DNA of 64,000 nucleotides from CAHJXG01 sp964235485 (GTDB taxonomy: Bacteria; Pseudomonadota; Alphaproteobacteria; Acetobacterales; Acetobacteraceae): contig CAXSAZ010000010.1 in NCBI GenBank assembly GCA_964235485.1, positions 67,887-131,886 on the forward strand, written 5' to 3'. Position 1 is the stretch's first letter. Each line of letters begins with the position of its first letter. Positions 1-8,758 of the stretch are shown in pieces. The position numbers and the translations under genes were made by a program. The notes under the pieces were generated by a model. It saw only the letters and a list, made by a program, of their open reading frames with translations, made no database searches and had not been told where the DNA came from.

Positions 1-906
1 TCGCACGTCGGGCTTCGCAAGCGCCGGGTGGCGGGTGTTCATGGACAGGAGCATGAGGCTCGCTTTCGGCTCCGACAGCACCTCGAAGCGCGGGTCGGCG
101 CGGGCGGTCCGGACCCCTTCCGGCAGCAGGTCGCGAGCGATGTCGGCGTCGCCACGCTGCAAGAGGAGGAGTTGCACCGCCGGGTCGGGGACGTGGCGGA
201 TGATCATGCGCTTGGCGCGCGGCGGCTGCGGGTAGGACGGGTTGGCGTCGAGCATCACGACCTCGCTGGCCCGCGCGCTGCGCAGCACCCACGGCCCCGA
301 CCCGGCGCTGTTGGTGCGCAGCCACGCATTGCCCAGGTCGCCATCCGCGGCATGGGACAGCGCCACGCGCTTCTCCACCACGCCGCCGACCGACGCCGAC
401 AAGCAGTACAACAGGAAGGTCGGCGCCTGCCGCTCCGCGATCTCGATCACGAGGGTCCGGTCGTCGGTGGCCCGGATGCGGGCGGCCACGTCGTCAGGGG
501 TGAAGCCGAACTGCGCGATGATGAAGCCCGGCGATTTGTTCAGGATCACCGCGCGCTGCAAGCTCCACGCCGCGTCCTCCGCCGTGACCGGCGCGCCGCT
601 GGCGAACTTGCGGTCGCCGCGCAGGCGGAAGGTCCAGGTCCGGCCGTCCTCGCTCGCGGACCAGCTTTCGGCCAGCATGGGGTTGATCCGCGTGGGGTCC
701 TCGTCGTCGGGGCTGACGAGCTTGTCATACACGTTGCCGCAAATCTCGGAGCCGGAGTACTCGAAGCTTTCCTGCGGATCGAGGCTGATGATGTCGTCGA
801 TGCGCTTCGCCATCACCACCGTGTCCCGGGGCGTGTCGGCCCAAGCGGGGCCGAAGGCGCTGGCCCAGATCAGCGGCGTGGCGAGCATGGATCGGCGGGT
901 GGGCAT
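1..906 (-). CDS. ABC transporter substrate-binding protein, family 5 (partial; 3' end beyond window)
   Basis: The first 302 codons are present; the C-terminus lies beyond position 1. The N-terminus MPTRRSMLATPL...AWA is a signal peptide with a twin-arginine-like start, cleaved near residue 23. The mature part reads like a peptide/nickel-type family-5 binding protein: an early DTVVMAKRIDDIISLDP segment, NVYDKLV, then LAESWSASEDGRTWTFRLR, a hallmark of SBP_bac_5, followed by FASGAPVTAEDAAWSLQRAV. It would bind an oligopeptide or similar solute in the periplasm. It lies 38 bp downstream of an ATPase gene whose transporter type normally uses a different binding-protein family, so it may head its own dpp-like operon running leftwards. 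Substrate unknown. Confidence 0.85.
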   Translation of the reverse strand, partial: MPTRRSMLATPLIWASAFGPAWADTPRDTVVMAKRIDDIISLDPQESFEYSGSEICGNVYDKLVSPDDEDPTRINPMLAESWSASEDGRTWTFRLRGDRKFASGAPVTAEDAAWSLQRAVILNKSPGFIIAQFGFTPDDVAARIRATDDRTLVIEIAERQAPTFLLYCLSASVGGVVEKRVALSHAADGDLGNAWLRTNSAGSGPWVLRSARASEVVMLDANPSYPQPPRAKRMIIRHVPDPAVQLLLLQRGDADIARDLLPEGVRTARADPRFEVLSEPKASLMLLSMNTRHPALAKPDVR

Positions 907-944
907 GGCAAGCTCCGGAGTGGGACGGGTCACGATGTGGTCAG

Positions 945-2249
945 TCACTCTTCCTCGTCCAGGAAGAATTGATCGGCCTCCTCGTCATACGAGTACAGCT
1001 CGGCATAGCGGCCCCAGTTGATGGCGGTGGACAGCGTTTCCTCCGCGTAATCCGGGGACATGAAGTCTTCCAGCTCGTCGCGGAAGCGCACGGCCGCGGC
1101 GCGGTGGTTCGGGCGCTCGTCCAGCACCCGGCGGATTTGCGCCACCAGCGGCACGTTGGCCCGCAGCGCCTCCCCGAAAATCTGCTTGCGCGCGTCCGTG
1201 TCAGCCTCCACGAACACCCGGCCGCGGTCCAAGAGGCGCAGGTCGCCTTCCTCCAGCACGCCGAGGCCTAGAAGCTGCAGCGCCTCCCCCATCGGCAGCA
1301 GGTCGTCCAGCTCAAGCTGCAGCGATCCCGCCAACGCTGGCAGGTCGGCGCGTCCGCGGTAGGGCGGCGCCGCCACCGTCTCGACCAGGCCCGCGAGCAG
1401 GTTGGTGGAGACCGGGTGCAACTGCATCGCCATGGTGGGCAGCGGCGCGGCGGCGGTGCGCAGCGTCGGCGCGCGCCGGGTCATCAGCGCGTAGATGTCA
1501 TCGACCATCTGCCGGAACGCCGGGTCGTGCCGGTTGCGCGGGTGCGGGAACGGCACGCGCAGCTCGCTCGCGACCCGGCCGGGGTTGGAGCTGAACACCA
1601 GGATGCGGTCGCACATCAGCACCGCTTCCTCGATGTTGTGCGTGACCATCAGCACGGATTTGACCGGCAGCTTGCCCTCGCTCCACAGGTCGATCAGGTC
1701 GGTGCGGAGCGTTTCCGCCGTCAGCACATCGAGCGCGCTGAACGGCTCGTCCATCAGCAGCAGATCCGGGTGCACCACAAGCGCGCGGGCCAGGCCGACG
1801 CGCTGCCGCATCCCGCCCGACAGCTCCTTGGGGTAGGCGCTCTCATAGCCGCCCAGTCCGATCAGGTCGATGGCGGCCTCCGCCCGCTCCTCGCGGTCCG
1901 CCCGCGGCACGCCCAGCGCTTCCAGCCCGAGTTCCACATTCTCCTGCACCGTGAGCCACGGGAACAGGGCGAAGCTTTGGAACACCATGGCGACGCCGGG
2001 CGCCGGGCCGTGCAGCGCCTGGCCGCGCCACAGCACCTCCCCGGAGGTGGGGGCCAGCAGGCCGGCGATGATGCGCAGCAGGGTCGATTTGCCGGACCCC
2101 GACCGGCCCAGCAATCCCACGATCTCCCCGCTGCGCAGCGACACATCGACGTTGTCGAGCACCACGAGGTCGGCGTTGCTGTCCTTGTGGTAGGATTGGC
2201 GGACGCCGCGCACCTGCAGCAGGTCTTCGGCCGCGAGCGTCTGGTCCAT
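945..2249 (-). CDS. ABC transporter ATP-binding protein with C-terminal AAA-associated domain
   Basis: 434 residues. This is the nitrate/sulfonate/taurine-type importer ATPase: Walker A GRSGSGKST at 48-56, signature LSGGMRQR at 143-150, Walker B LLLMDEP at 163-169, then an H-loop in VTHNIEEA. About 150 residues follow that match the AAA-associated C-terminal domain found on a subset of these ATPases, ending in an acidic tail. The ATG at 2249 is chosen because GGAG lies just upstream; the reading frame stays open further upstream but only over the permease gene. It starts 14 bp after the fused permease, so the two probably form one transporter. Substrate (sulfonate, nitrate or other small anion) cannot be read from the sequence. 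Confidence 0.88.
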   Translation of the reverse strand: MDQTLAAEDLLQVRGVRQSYHKDSNADLVVLDNVDVSLRSGEIVGLLGRSGSGKSTLLRIIAGLLAPTSGEVLWRGQALHGPAPGVAMVFQSFALFPWLTVQENVELGLEALGVPRADREERAEAAIDLIGLGGYESAYPKELSGGMRQRVGLARALVVHPDLLLMDEPFSALDVLTAETLRTDLIDLWSEGKLPVKSVLMVTHNIEEAVLMCDRILVFSSNPGRVASELRVPFPHPRNRHDPAFRQMVDDIYALMTRRAPTLRTAAAPLPTMAMQLHPVSTNLLAGLVETVAAPPYRGRADLPALAGSLQLELDDLLPMGEALQLLGLGVLEEGDLRLLDRGRVFVEADTDARKQIFGEALRANVPLVAQIRRVLDERPNHRAAAVRFRDELEDFMSPDYAEETLSTAINWGRYAELYSYDEEADQFFLDEEE

Positions 2250-2263
2250 GGGCAAGCTCCTGT

Positions 2264-3991
2264 TCAAAGGGTCAGGCGTCGGCTGGCGAAGCCATACAGC
2301 GGGCGCCACAGCAGGCGGTTGAAGGCGACGACGAAGGCGGACATCACCGCGACGCCCAGCACCACCTTGGCCGTGGCGCCCTCGGCGGTCGCCTGCGCGA
2401 TGTAGGCGCCCAGGCCGTGCGCGACCAGCCTCGTGTTGCCCCAGCTCGCGACCTCCGCCACGATGGCGGCGTTCCACGACCCGCCGGACGCGGTGATGGC
2501 GCCGGTCACGTAGTACGGGAACACGCCCGGCAGGATCACCCGGCGCCACCACAGCCAGCCGCCGACCCGGAAGTTGCGTGCGGCCTCCTGCAGGTCGCCG
2601 GGAAAGGCGCTGGCGCCGGCGATCACGTTGAACAGGATGTACCACTGCGTGCCCAGGATCATCAGCGGCGTCAGCCAGATGTCCGGGTTGCCGCCGAAGC
2701 GCACGATCAACACGACGAAGATCGGGAAGAACAGGTTGGCCGGGAACGCCGCCAGGAACTGCGCCACCGGCTGCGCCCGCCGCCCCCATTTCGGCCGCAG
2801 CCCCAGCCACACCCCGACCGGCACCCAAACCAAGGTCGCCAGCGTCATCAGGACCACGACGCGCACCAGGGTCAGCAGCCCGAGCCGCAGCGCCTCGAAC
2901 AGGTCGGACCAGGCGAGCGAGACGGACACGTAGGCCACGATCTGCCAAACGGCGAGGGCCAACGCCGCCGCCAGCACGCCGAGGAATGCCGCGTCGCCCA
3001 CGCGCCGGGACGGCGCCCGGAGGCCGGTCCGCCTCGCCCGGGCGCGGAAGGACAGCCGCAGGCCGCCGAACGCATCGAACACCCGGCCCACCGCGCCCGA
3101 CGCCGCGCGCAGCAGCCGGGTGCGGCGGAGCAGCTTGAGCACCCAAGGGTCCTCGGCCTCCTCGGAGGCCGTCATCTCGAACCGGAACTTGGCCGACCAG
3201 GCCACCAGCGGGCGGAACAGCAACTGGTCATAGGCCAGGATCACCACCAGCATGGCGAAGATCGCCCACAGCACGGCGCCGATGTCCCGATGCTCCAAGG
3301 CGAGGGCCACGTAGCTGCCGATGCCGGGCAGCTTCCAGGTGGCGTCGCCCACGCTCACCGCCTCGCTCGCCACCACGAAGAACCAGCCGCCGGACATGGA
3401 CATCATGGTGTTCCACACCAGGCCCGGCATGGCGAACGGCACCTCCAGCCGCCAAAAGCGCTGCCAGGCGGTCAAGCGGTAGCTACGGCTGGCCTCGTCC
3501 AGGTCCGACGGCACGGTCTTCAGCGATTGATACAGGCTGAACGCCATGTTCCAGGCCTGGCTGGTGAAGATCGCGAAGATGGCCGCAAGCTCCGCGCCCA
3601 GCACCCGGCCGGGGAACAGGCCCATGAAGAACACCACGGTGAACGACAGGAAGCCCAGGATCGGCACGGATTGCAGGATGTCGAGGATCGGCACCAGGAT
3701 CAGCCCGGCCCGCCGGCTCTTGGCCGCCCAGGTGGCGTAGGTGAAGGTGAACAGCAGCGAGCACAGCAGGGCCGCGAACATGCGCAGCGTCGTGCGGACC
3801 GCGTAGCCCGGCAGGTTCAGGGGATCAAGCGCGATGGCCGTCGCGTCCAGCGCGTCGAGCGGCGCCATGGTCCCCCGCGCCACGCCCGCCACGTAGATCA
3901 GCGCGCCGAAGATGCAGAGGCCGGCGGCGATGTCGAACAGGTTGGGCAAGCGCCTGATGGACGCGAAGGCGGGGAAGGTGGTGTTGGGCAT
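2264..3991 (-). CDS. ABC transporter permease, two fused BPD_transp_1 domains
   Basis: 575 residues made of two homologous inner-membrane permease domains, roughly 70-260 and 365-560. Each carries an EAA-like loop (DEASRSYRLTAWQRFWRLEVP in the first, QEAARNFRVGGWLWWRRVILP in the second). Such fused permeases pair with nitrate/sulfonate-type ATPases that carry the AAA-associated domain, which is the next gene downstream. A polar linker with an acidic patch (TASEEAEDPW) joins the halves. No substrate-binding protein of the matching NitT/TauT class is seen nearby; the adjacent binding protein is of family 5. Confidence 0.88.
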   Translation of the reverse strand: MPNTTFPAFASIRRLPNLFDIAAGLCIFGALIYVAGVARGTMAPLDALDATAIALDPLNLPGYAVRTTLRMFAALLCSLLFTFTYATWAAKSRRAGLILVPILDILQSVPILGFLSFTVVFFMGLFPGRVLGAELAAIFAIFTSQAWNMAFSLYQSLKTVPSDLDEASRSYRLTAWQRFWRLEVPFAMPGLVWNTMMSMSGGWFFVVASEAVSVGDATWKLPGIGSYVALALEHRDIGAVLWAIFAMLVVILAYDQLLFRPLVAWSAKFRFEMTASEEAEDPWVLKLLRRTRLLRAASGAVGRVFDAFGGLRLSFRARARRTGLRAPSRRVGDAAFLGVLAAALALAVWQIVAYVSVSLAWSDLFEALRLGLLTLVRVVVLMTLATLVWVPVGVWLGLRPKWGRRAQPVAQFLAAFPANLFFPIFVVLIVRFGGNPDIWLTPLMILGTQWYILFNVIAGASAFPGDLQEAARNFRVGGWLWWRRVILPGVFPYYVTGAITASGGSWNAAIVAEVASWGNTRLVAHGLGAYIAQATAEGATAKVVLGVAVMSAFVVAFNRLLWRPLYGFASRRLTL

Positions 3992-4110
3992 GGGGGCAAT
4001 CCGACCGGGGACGGACGCCTGTTACGCCGTTCGGGATCGGGTGTCAGCACGCGGCTGCGTGTCATCTTCGCGGCCGCCCGCCACGCCTGCTTGTCAGCCC
4101 GGCGGCGGGT

Positions 4111-6900
4111 TCAGCCCCGCAGCCCCAGGCTCTTGATCAGCCCGGCCACTTCCCCAGCCGGGGCCGGCCGGCTCAGCAAGTAGCCCTGGACCTCGCTGCA
4201 CCCTTCGCGGCGCACGTGGTCCAGTTGCGCCGCGGTTTCCACCCCTTCGGCCGTGATGCGCATGCCAAGGTTGCTGCCAAGGCCGGCAATCGCCCGGATG
4301 ATGGCTTGGGCGTTGCCGCCGGAACTGCCCAGCGCCGTCAGGTCGCGCACAAATGACTGGTCGATCTTGATCTTGTCGAACGGGAAGCTCCGGAGATAGC
4401 CGAGCGAGGAGAACCCCGTGCCGAAATCATCCATCGAGATGCGCACGCCGAGTTCGCGCAACTGGTGCAGCGTGGCAAGCGTCGCCTCGCTGTCGGCCAT
4501 CAGCACGGATTCCGTGATCTCCAACTCCAGCCGCGCCGCGGGCAGGCCGGACCGCGCCAGCGCCGCCTGCACGGCCGGGACGAGGGACGGGTTGCGGAAC
4601 TGGATGGGGGACACGTTGACGGCGACCTTCACGCCGTTTGGCCAGGCCGCGGCCTCCATGCAGGCCGCCGTCAGCGCCCACTCGCCGACCTGCACGATCA
4701 GCCCGGTGTCCTCCGCCACCGGGATGAACTGGCCCGGGGACACGCGGCCCGCCGGGTGGTTCCAGCGGATCAGGGCCTCGAAGCCGCAAACGCGGTTCTC
4801 CCGGAGGTCGAACAGCGGCTGGTACAGCAGCTCGAACTCCTTTCTGACGAGGCCCGCGCGCAGGTCGATTTCCATGGCGCGCCGGGCTTGCTGCCGGGCG
4901 TCTATCTCCGCCTCGAAAAAGCAGACCGTGCCGGGTCCGTCCTGCTTCGCCCGGCTCAGCGTCAGGTCGGCCTTGCGCAGAAGCGCGTCGGTCGCCGCCG
5001 CGTCGGCCGGGGCCATGACGACGCCGATGCAGGCGCCGAGCATGACCTCATGCCCACCGACGGCGTAGGGGGCGCTGATCGCCTCGCCCACGCGCCGGGC
5101 GACCTCGGCGGCGTCTTCCGGCCGGCGCAGCCCGGACGCCACAACCGCGAACTCGTCCGGGCCGAGCCTTGCAGCCCACTCCGACCGGCGCAGGCAGCCG
5201 GACAGGCGCTCCGCCACATCCCGCAGCACCTGGTCCCCGGCGGGAAAGCCCAGCGTCTCGTTGACCGCCTTGAAGTGGTCGAGGTCGATGATCAAGACGG
5301 CGAACGCGCCGCCCTCCTCAAGCCCCGCCACCGCGGCTTCCACCGTCTGCTCCAGCACGGCCCGGTTCGGCAACCCGGTCAGCGCGTCGTGGCGCGCCAT
5401 GTGGGAAATCTTCTCCTCCGCCTGCACCCGCTCCGTGATGTTCTCATAGGTCGTGACCCAGCCGCCGTCGGGCATCGGCTGGTGCACCAGCGAGACCACC
5501 CGGCCCAGCCCCATCTCCAGGATCTGCGTGTAAGCGGCGCCCTGGGCGATCTGCGCCGCCCGGTCCTCGTAGAAACGGCTTGCCTCTGCAGGCGTGAAGG
5601 CGCCGGCGTCGGTGCAAAGCTTGAACAACGTTGGGAAGGGCGTGCCGATCGCCGGCATCTCCGGCCATAGCTGGAAGATCTCGCAGAACCGCCGGTTGAT
5701 CAAGCGCAGGCGCTGCTCGCTGTCGAACATGCACAGCCCCTGGGCCATGTTGTTCAACGCGGCGTCCAGGGAGGTGTTGGCACGCTCCAGCGCCGCTTCG
5801 TGCTGCTTGCGGGTCGTGATGTCGCTGCAGATGGCGACGAAGCCGCCCTCCCGGGTGCTGCTGCGGTTGACGCGGAGCCACCGCCCGTCGGGCAGGCGGA
5901 CTTCCCCGGCGCTGTCCGCGGCGCTGCCCAGCGCACGGAGGTATTCGTTCATGCGGGTGTTGGCGACCGCCATCTTGCCCGCGGCGTCCACCACCATCAC
6001 CCCTTCGCTCGACCCCTCGATGGCGTCGGTCAGACAGGCCTGGGCCGAACGGCGCTGCGCGACCTCCCGCCCCACCATGGCCGCGATGTTGGCCCGCATC
6101 ACCGCCATGGCCGCCAGCAACGCACCCAGCTCGTCGCTGCCGCCGACCGGCACATGCGTGTCGAGCTGGCCCGCCGCGATCCGCTCCGCCGCGGCGGACG
6201 CGGCGGCGACCGGCCCGATGATGCGGCGGGTGAGCAGGATGGCGACGATGACGCCCAGGATCACCGCAAGCCCGGTGGCGAGCAACGCGAGCAGCTTCGC
6301 CTGGACCACCCTGTCATGCGCGCGCTGCCGGAAGCGGAAGCCGTCGCCCGCGGCATGGTTGACGAGCAGATCCAGGCGTTCGTGCACCGCCTGGGCAAGC
6401 GCGTCCACACGGGAACCGCCGACCACCATGTCCACTCCGGCGTCCAGCCCCGCAGCCGCGCGCCAATCGGCGATGGCGGCGGCGGCATCGACGGCCGCCT
6501 GCGCAGCTTGCGGCGACAGGCTGCGCTGGCCCGCGATGGCCAGGTCGTCGTCCAGCGACTGCGACAGGTCATCCACCTGCGCCGACAGGCTGGCCCGATC
6601 CGGCAGCGCGGTCCCGTAAGCCAGGCGGGCCGCCGCGGCTTCGATGCCCGCGAAATCGGCCGAGGCCGCGCGCGCGTAGCTGATCGACATCAAGGCGCCG
6701 TCAAACGTCTGCTCCGTCAGGCGGCCGACCACGGCGATGTTGAGGACGGCATAAGCGCCCAAGCTGGCCGTGACGCCGCCCATGCACAGGAACGCCAACA
6801 AAATCTTACGCCGGATGGTTAAGCGCAGGCCAGGGCGCACGGCGCCGAGCGCTGAATGCGCCCTGGTCAAAACGCCGGGACAGGAGACCGAAATCGACAT
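4111..6900 (-). CDS. Membrane GGDEF-EAL protein with HAMP and two PAS domains; degenerate GGDEF (GPDEF)
   Basis: 929 residues from the ATG at 6900. Order: TM segment near 25-50, periplasmic helical sensor, TM near 200-225 followed by a HAMP linker, two PAS domains (about 265-370 and 380-500), GGDEF domain (about 510-670) and EAL domain (about 685-925). The cyclase active-site motif reads G580-P-D-E-F, so the second glycine is lost. The EAL half looks complete: E708-A-L, EITESV, DDFGTGFSS, KIDQSF and AEGVET. I infer a c-di-GMP phosphodiesterase whose GGDEF half is inactive or regulatory. It is divergent from the DUF3034/haemoglobin/cupredoxin genes. The start is uncertain: the Shine-Dalgarno is weak and other starts exist on both sides. 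Confidence 0.88.
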   Translation of the reverse strand: MSISVSCPGVLTRAHSALGAVRPGLRLTIRRKILLAFLCMGGVTASLGAYAVLNIAVVGRLTEQTFDGALMSISYARAASADFAGIEAAAARLAYGTALPDRASLSAQVDDLSQSLDDDLAIAGQRSLSPQAAQAAVDAAAAIADWRAAAGLDAGVDMVVGGSRVDALAQAVHERLDLLVNHAAGDGFRFRQRAHDRVVQAKLLALLATGLAVILGVIVAILLTRRIIGPVAAASAAAERIAAGQLDTHVPVGGSDELGALLAAMAVMRANIAAMVGREVAQRRSAQACLTDAIEGSSEGVMVVDAAGKMAVANTRMNEYLRALGSAADSAGEVRLPDGRWLRVNRSSTREGGFVAICSDITTRKQHEAALERANTSLDAALNNMAQGLCMFDSEQRLRLINRRFCEIFQLWPEMPAIGTPFPTLFKLCTDAGAFTPAEASRFYEDRAAQIAQGAAYTQILEMGLGRVVSLVHQPMPDGGWVTTYENITERVQAEEKISHMARHDALTGLPNRAVLEQTVEAAVAGLEEGGAFAVLIIDLDHFKAVNETLGFPAGDQVLRDVAERLSGCLRRSEWAARLGPDEFAVVASGLRRPEDAAEVARRVGEAISAPYAVGGHEVMLGACIGVVMAPADAAATDALLRKADLTLSRAKQDGPGTVCFFEAEIDARQQARRAMEIDLRAGLVRKEFELLYQPLFDLRENRVCGFEALIRWNHPAGRVSPGQFIPVAEDTGLIVQVGEWALTAACMEAAAWPNGVKVAVNVSPIQFRNPSLVPAVQAALARSGLPAARLELEITESVLMADSEATLATLHQLRELGVRISMDDFGTGFSSLGYLRSFPFDKIKIDQSFVRDLTALGSSGGNAQAIIRAIAGLGSNLGMRITAEGVETAAQLDHVRREGCSEVQGYLLSRPAPAGEVAGLIKSLGLRG

Positions 6901-7070
6901 TGCGGCAGTTTGCCTGCGACACCTTAACTGAAACCTTACAGCCCGGCCCGGAGCGCCTGCCCAACCAAACATAATGCACAAGCTCAGCTTTTTGTTGTTA
7001 GATCGTTACTATTATCCGCTCGTGGCCGGTCAGGCTTTGGGCGACGTGTCGGGAGTTCAGGGCGGAAACG

Positions 7071-7961
7071 ATGCGGGGTCGGAATCATTGGCTCATCTGC
7101 GGATTGGCATGGACCGTCTTGGCGGCCTGGATGTCTTCCGCGCAGGCGCAGGACCGGCTGCCGGAACGCGGGAAGCTGATCGCAACCGCCGGGCTGATCC
7201 AGATCGAGGGCGCGGGTGGCGGCGGGCTGGCGCCCTGGGCGCTCATCACCGGATACGGCACGCGGGACGCCGTGGGCGCCAACGTGCACGGCACCGTGGT
7301 CCGGGTGACGAACTTCACCCTGTCCACCCTGGGCGCCGCGGTCGGGCTGTATGACCGGGTGGAGCTGTCCTATGCCCGGCAGTTCTTCGACACGGGCGGA
7401 ACCGGGCGGGCGCTGGGCCTGGGCGGCGGGTATCAATTCAGCCAGGACGTGTTCGGCGCGAAGCTGCGCTTGTTCGGCGATGCCATCCTGGACCAGGACA
7501 GTTGGCTGCCGCAGGTGGCCGTGGGGCTGCAGTACAAGGTGAACAACCGGGGAGACGTGCTGCGCGCAATCGGGGCGAAGTCGGACCAGGGCGCCGACTT
7601 CTACGTGGCGGCGACCAAGCTGTTCCTGGCGCAAAGCCTGCTGCTCAACGCCACGGTGCGGATGACCCGGGCGAACCAGGCCGGCATCCTCGGTTTCGGC
7701 GGCGACCGCAGCAACGCCTACCATCCGGAGTTCGAGGGGTCGGCGGCCCTGCTGCTGAGCCGTCACTGGGCGGTGGGCGGCGAGTATCGCACAAAGCCGG
7801 ACAACCTGCGCTTCGCCCGCGAAAGCGATTGGTACGACCTGTTCGTCACCTGGCTGCCGGCCAAGTGGGTGTCGGCGACGCTGGCCTACGTGGACCTCGG
7901 CAGCGTCGCCACGCGCAAGCACCAGGAGGGGATCTATGCCAGTCTTCAGCTTGGCTTCTAG
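7071..7961 (+). CDS. DUF3034 family protein (predicted exported beta-barrel)
   Basis: 296 residues with a clear signal peptide (LAWTVLAAWMSSAQA, cleaved near 26). The rest is rich in alternating beta-strand patterns and ends in ...YASLQLGF, with the terminal phenylalanine typical of outer-membrane barrels. The KLIATAGLIQIEGAGGGGL start and WALITGYGT segment match what I recall of DUF3034. Function is unknown in the family. The next gene, a secreted truncated haemoglobin, begins 26 nt before this one ends and is followed by a cupredoxin with an ATGA overlap, so the three are almost certainly co-translated. A barrel may bring a ligand or metal to the two periplasmic redox proteins (inference). 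Confidence 0.82.
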   Translation: MRGRNHWLICGLAWTVLAAWMSSAQAQDRLPERGKLIATAGLIQIEGAGGGGLAPWALITGYGTRDAVGANVHGTVVRVTNFTLSTLGAAVGLYDRVELSYARQFFDTGGTGRALGLGGGYQFSQDVFGAKLRLFGDAILDQDSWLPQVAVGLQYKVNNRGDVLRAIGAKSDQGADFYVAATKLFLAQSLLLNATVRMTRANQAGILGFGGDRSNAYHPEFEGSAALLLSRHWAVGGEYRTKPDNLRFARESDWYDLFVTWLPAKWVSATLAYVDLGSVATRKHQEGIYASLQLGF

Positions 7962-8409
7962 GGCCGTCCTTGGCGCCGGGGCGGCGCTGGCGCTGTCCGC
8001 GGCGCTGCTGGCCGCGCCGGCCCGCGCCGGCAGCTTGTACGAAGAGCTGGGGGAGCGCCCCGGGCTGGCGCGGATCGTGGACGGCATGTTGCACCGCGTG
8101 CTGCTGGACCCGCGGATCAAGGAAAAGTTCGACGACGCCAACATGGAGCGGCTGCAGGGACTGTTGATCCTGCACCTTTGCGTGGTGAGCGGTGGACCGT
8201 GCCGCTACCCCGGGCGGACCATGAAAACGGCGCACGCCGACCTCAGCCTCGCGCCGCGCCATTTCAACGCGCTGGTGGAGGATCTCCAGGACGCAATGGA
8301 CGCAGAAAGCGTGCCGTTCCGGACCCAGAACCGGCTACTGGCGCTGCTGGCGCCGATGCACCGCGACATCGTGGCCGCACCCGGCGCACCAACAGGAGCA
8401 GCACCATGA
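7936..8409 (+). CDS. Exported group 1 truncated haemoglobin
   Basis: 157 residues. A signal peptide (ALALSAALLAAPARA, cleaved near 31) precedes a 2-on-2 globin: LYEELGERPGLARIVDGML, DPRIKEKF, then SGGPCRYPGRTMKTAHADL. The segment around H100 matches the proximal haem ligand of trHb1 proteins. C82 and C89 lie close together in the distal region. The usual aromatic pair at the B9/B10 positions appears as M-L, so the distal pocket may be unusually apolar; this is judged by eye. A haem protein in the periplasm beside a cupredoxin suggests electron transfer or NO/O2 chemistry outside the cytoplasm. It overlaps both neighbours. Confidence 0.85.
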   Translation: MPVFSLASRAVLGAGAALALSAALLAAPARAGSLYEELGERPGLARIVDGMLHRVLLDPRIKEKFDDANMERLQGLLILHLCVVSGGPCRYPGRTMKTAHADLSLAPRHFNALVEDLQDAMDAESVPFRTQNRLLALLAPMHRDIVAAPGAPTGAAP

Positions 8410-8750
8410 CCGTCCGACTCCGCGCTCGACTCTGCCTGGCCGCCTTTGGAGCGGTGCTGGCCTCCGCCCTGGGCGCCTGGGCGGCTTGGGCGGCCGTTCC
8501 GGTCGTGACCCAGGCGAACCGCAGGTTCCAGCCGCAGCAGATCGAGGTGGCGCGCGGCGGCACGATCCGCTTCGTGAACGACGACGGGCAGCTCCTGCAC
8601 CACGTCTACTCGACATCGCCCAGCTTCGACTTCGACAGCGGCGAGCAGGAGCCGGGCAAGGCCATCGAGGCGCGGTTCCCCGTGGCCGGGACCTTCACCG
8701 TGCTGTGCGGCATCCATCCGAAGATGCGGCTCGTGGTGACGGTGCGGTAG
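8406..8750 (+). CDS. Small exported cupredoxin (methylamine-utilisation/plastocyanin-like)
   Basis: 114 residues with a signal peptide ending near A30. The mature domain (about 84 residues) carries a full type-1 copper set: H65 or H66 in LLHHVYS, then C101, H104 and M107 in LCGIHPKM. The fold pattern (FQPQQIEVARGGTIRFVNDD, then TFTVLC) is that of plastocyanin-like cupredoxins often labelled methylamine utilisation protein, but no other mau gene is present. It should be a soluble periplasmic one-electron carrier. AGGAG lies upstream of the ATG, which overlaps the globin stop (ATGA). The likely partner is the truncated haemoglobin (inference). Confidence 0.87.
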   Translation: MTVRLRARLCLAAFGAVLASALGAWAAWAAVPVVTQANRRFQPQQIEVARGGTIRFVNDDGQLLHHVYSTSPSFDFDSGEQEPGKAIEARFPVAGTFTVLCGIHPKMRLVVTVR

Positions 8751-8758
8751 GCGTCGCC

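Noticed and set aside
28..972. Long open frame on the plus strand opposite the binding-protein gene
   Set aside because: It is rich in Arg/Gly/Ala/His without domain character and is the shadow of a clear SBP_bac_5 gene on the other strand. The same applies to many other GC-driven frames across the window.
2417..4183. 588-codon plus-strand frame
   Set aside because: Composition dominated by Gln/Arg/His/Pro; antisense shadow of the fused permease gene.
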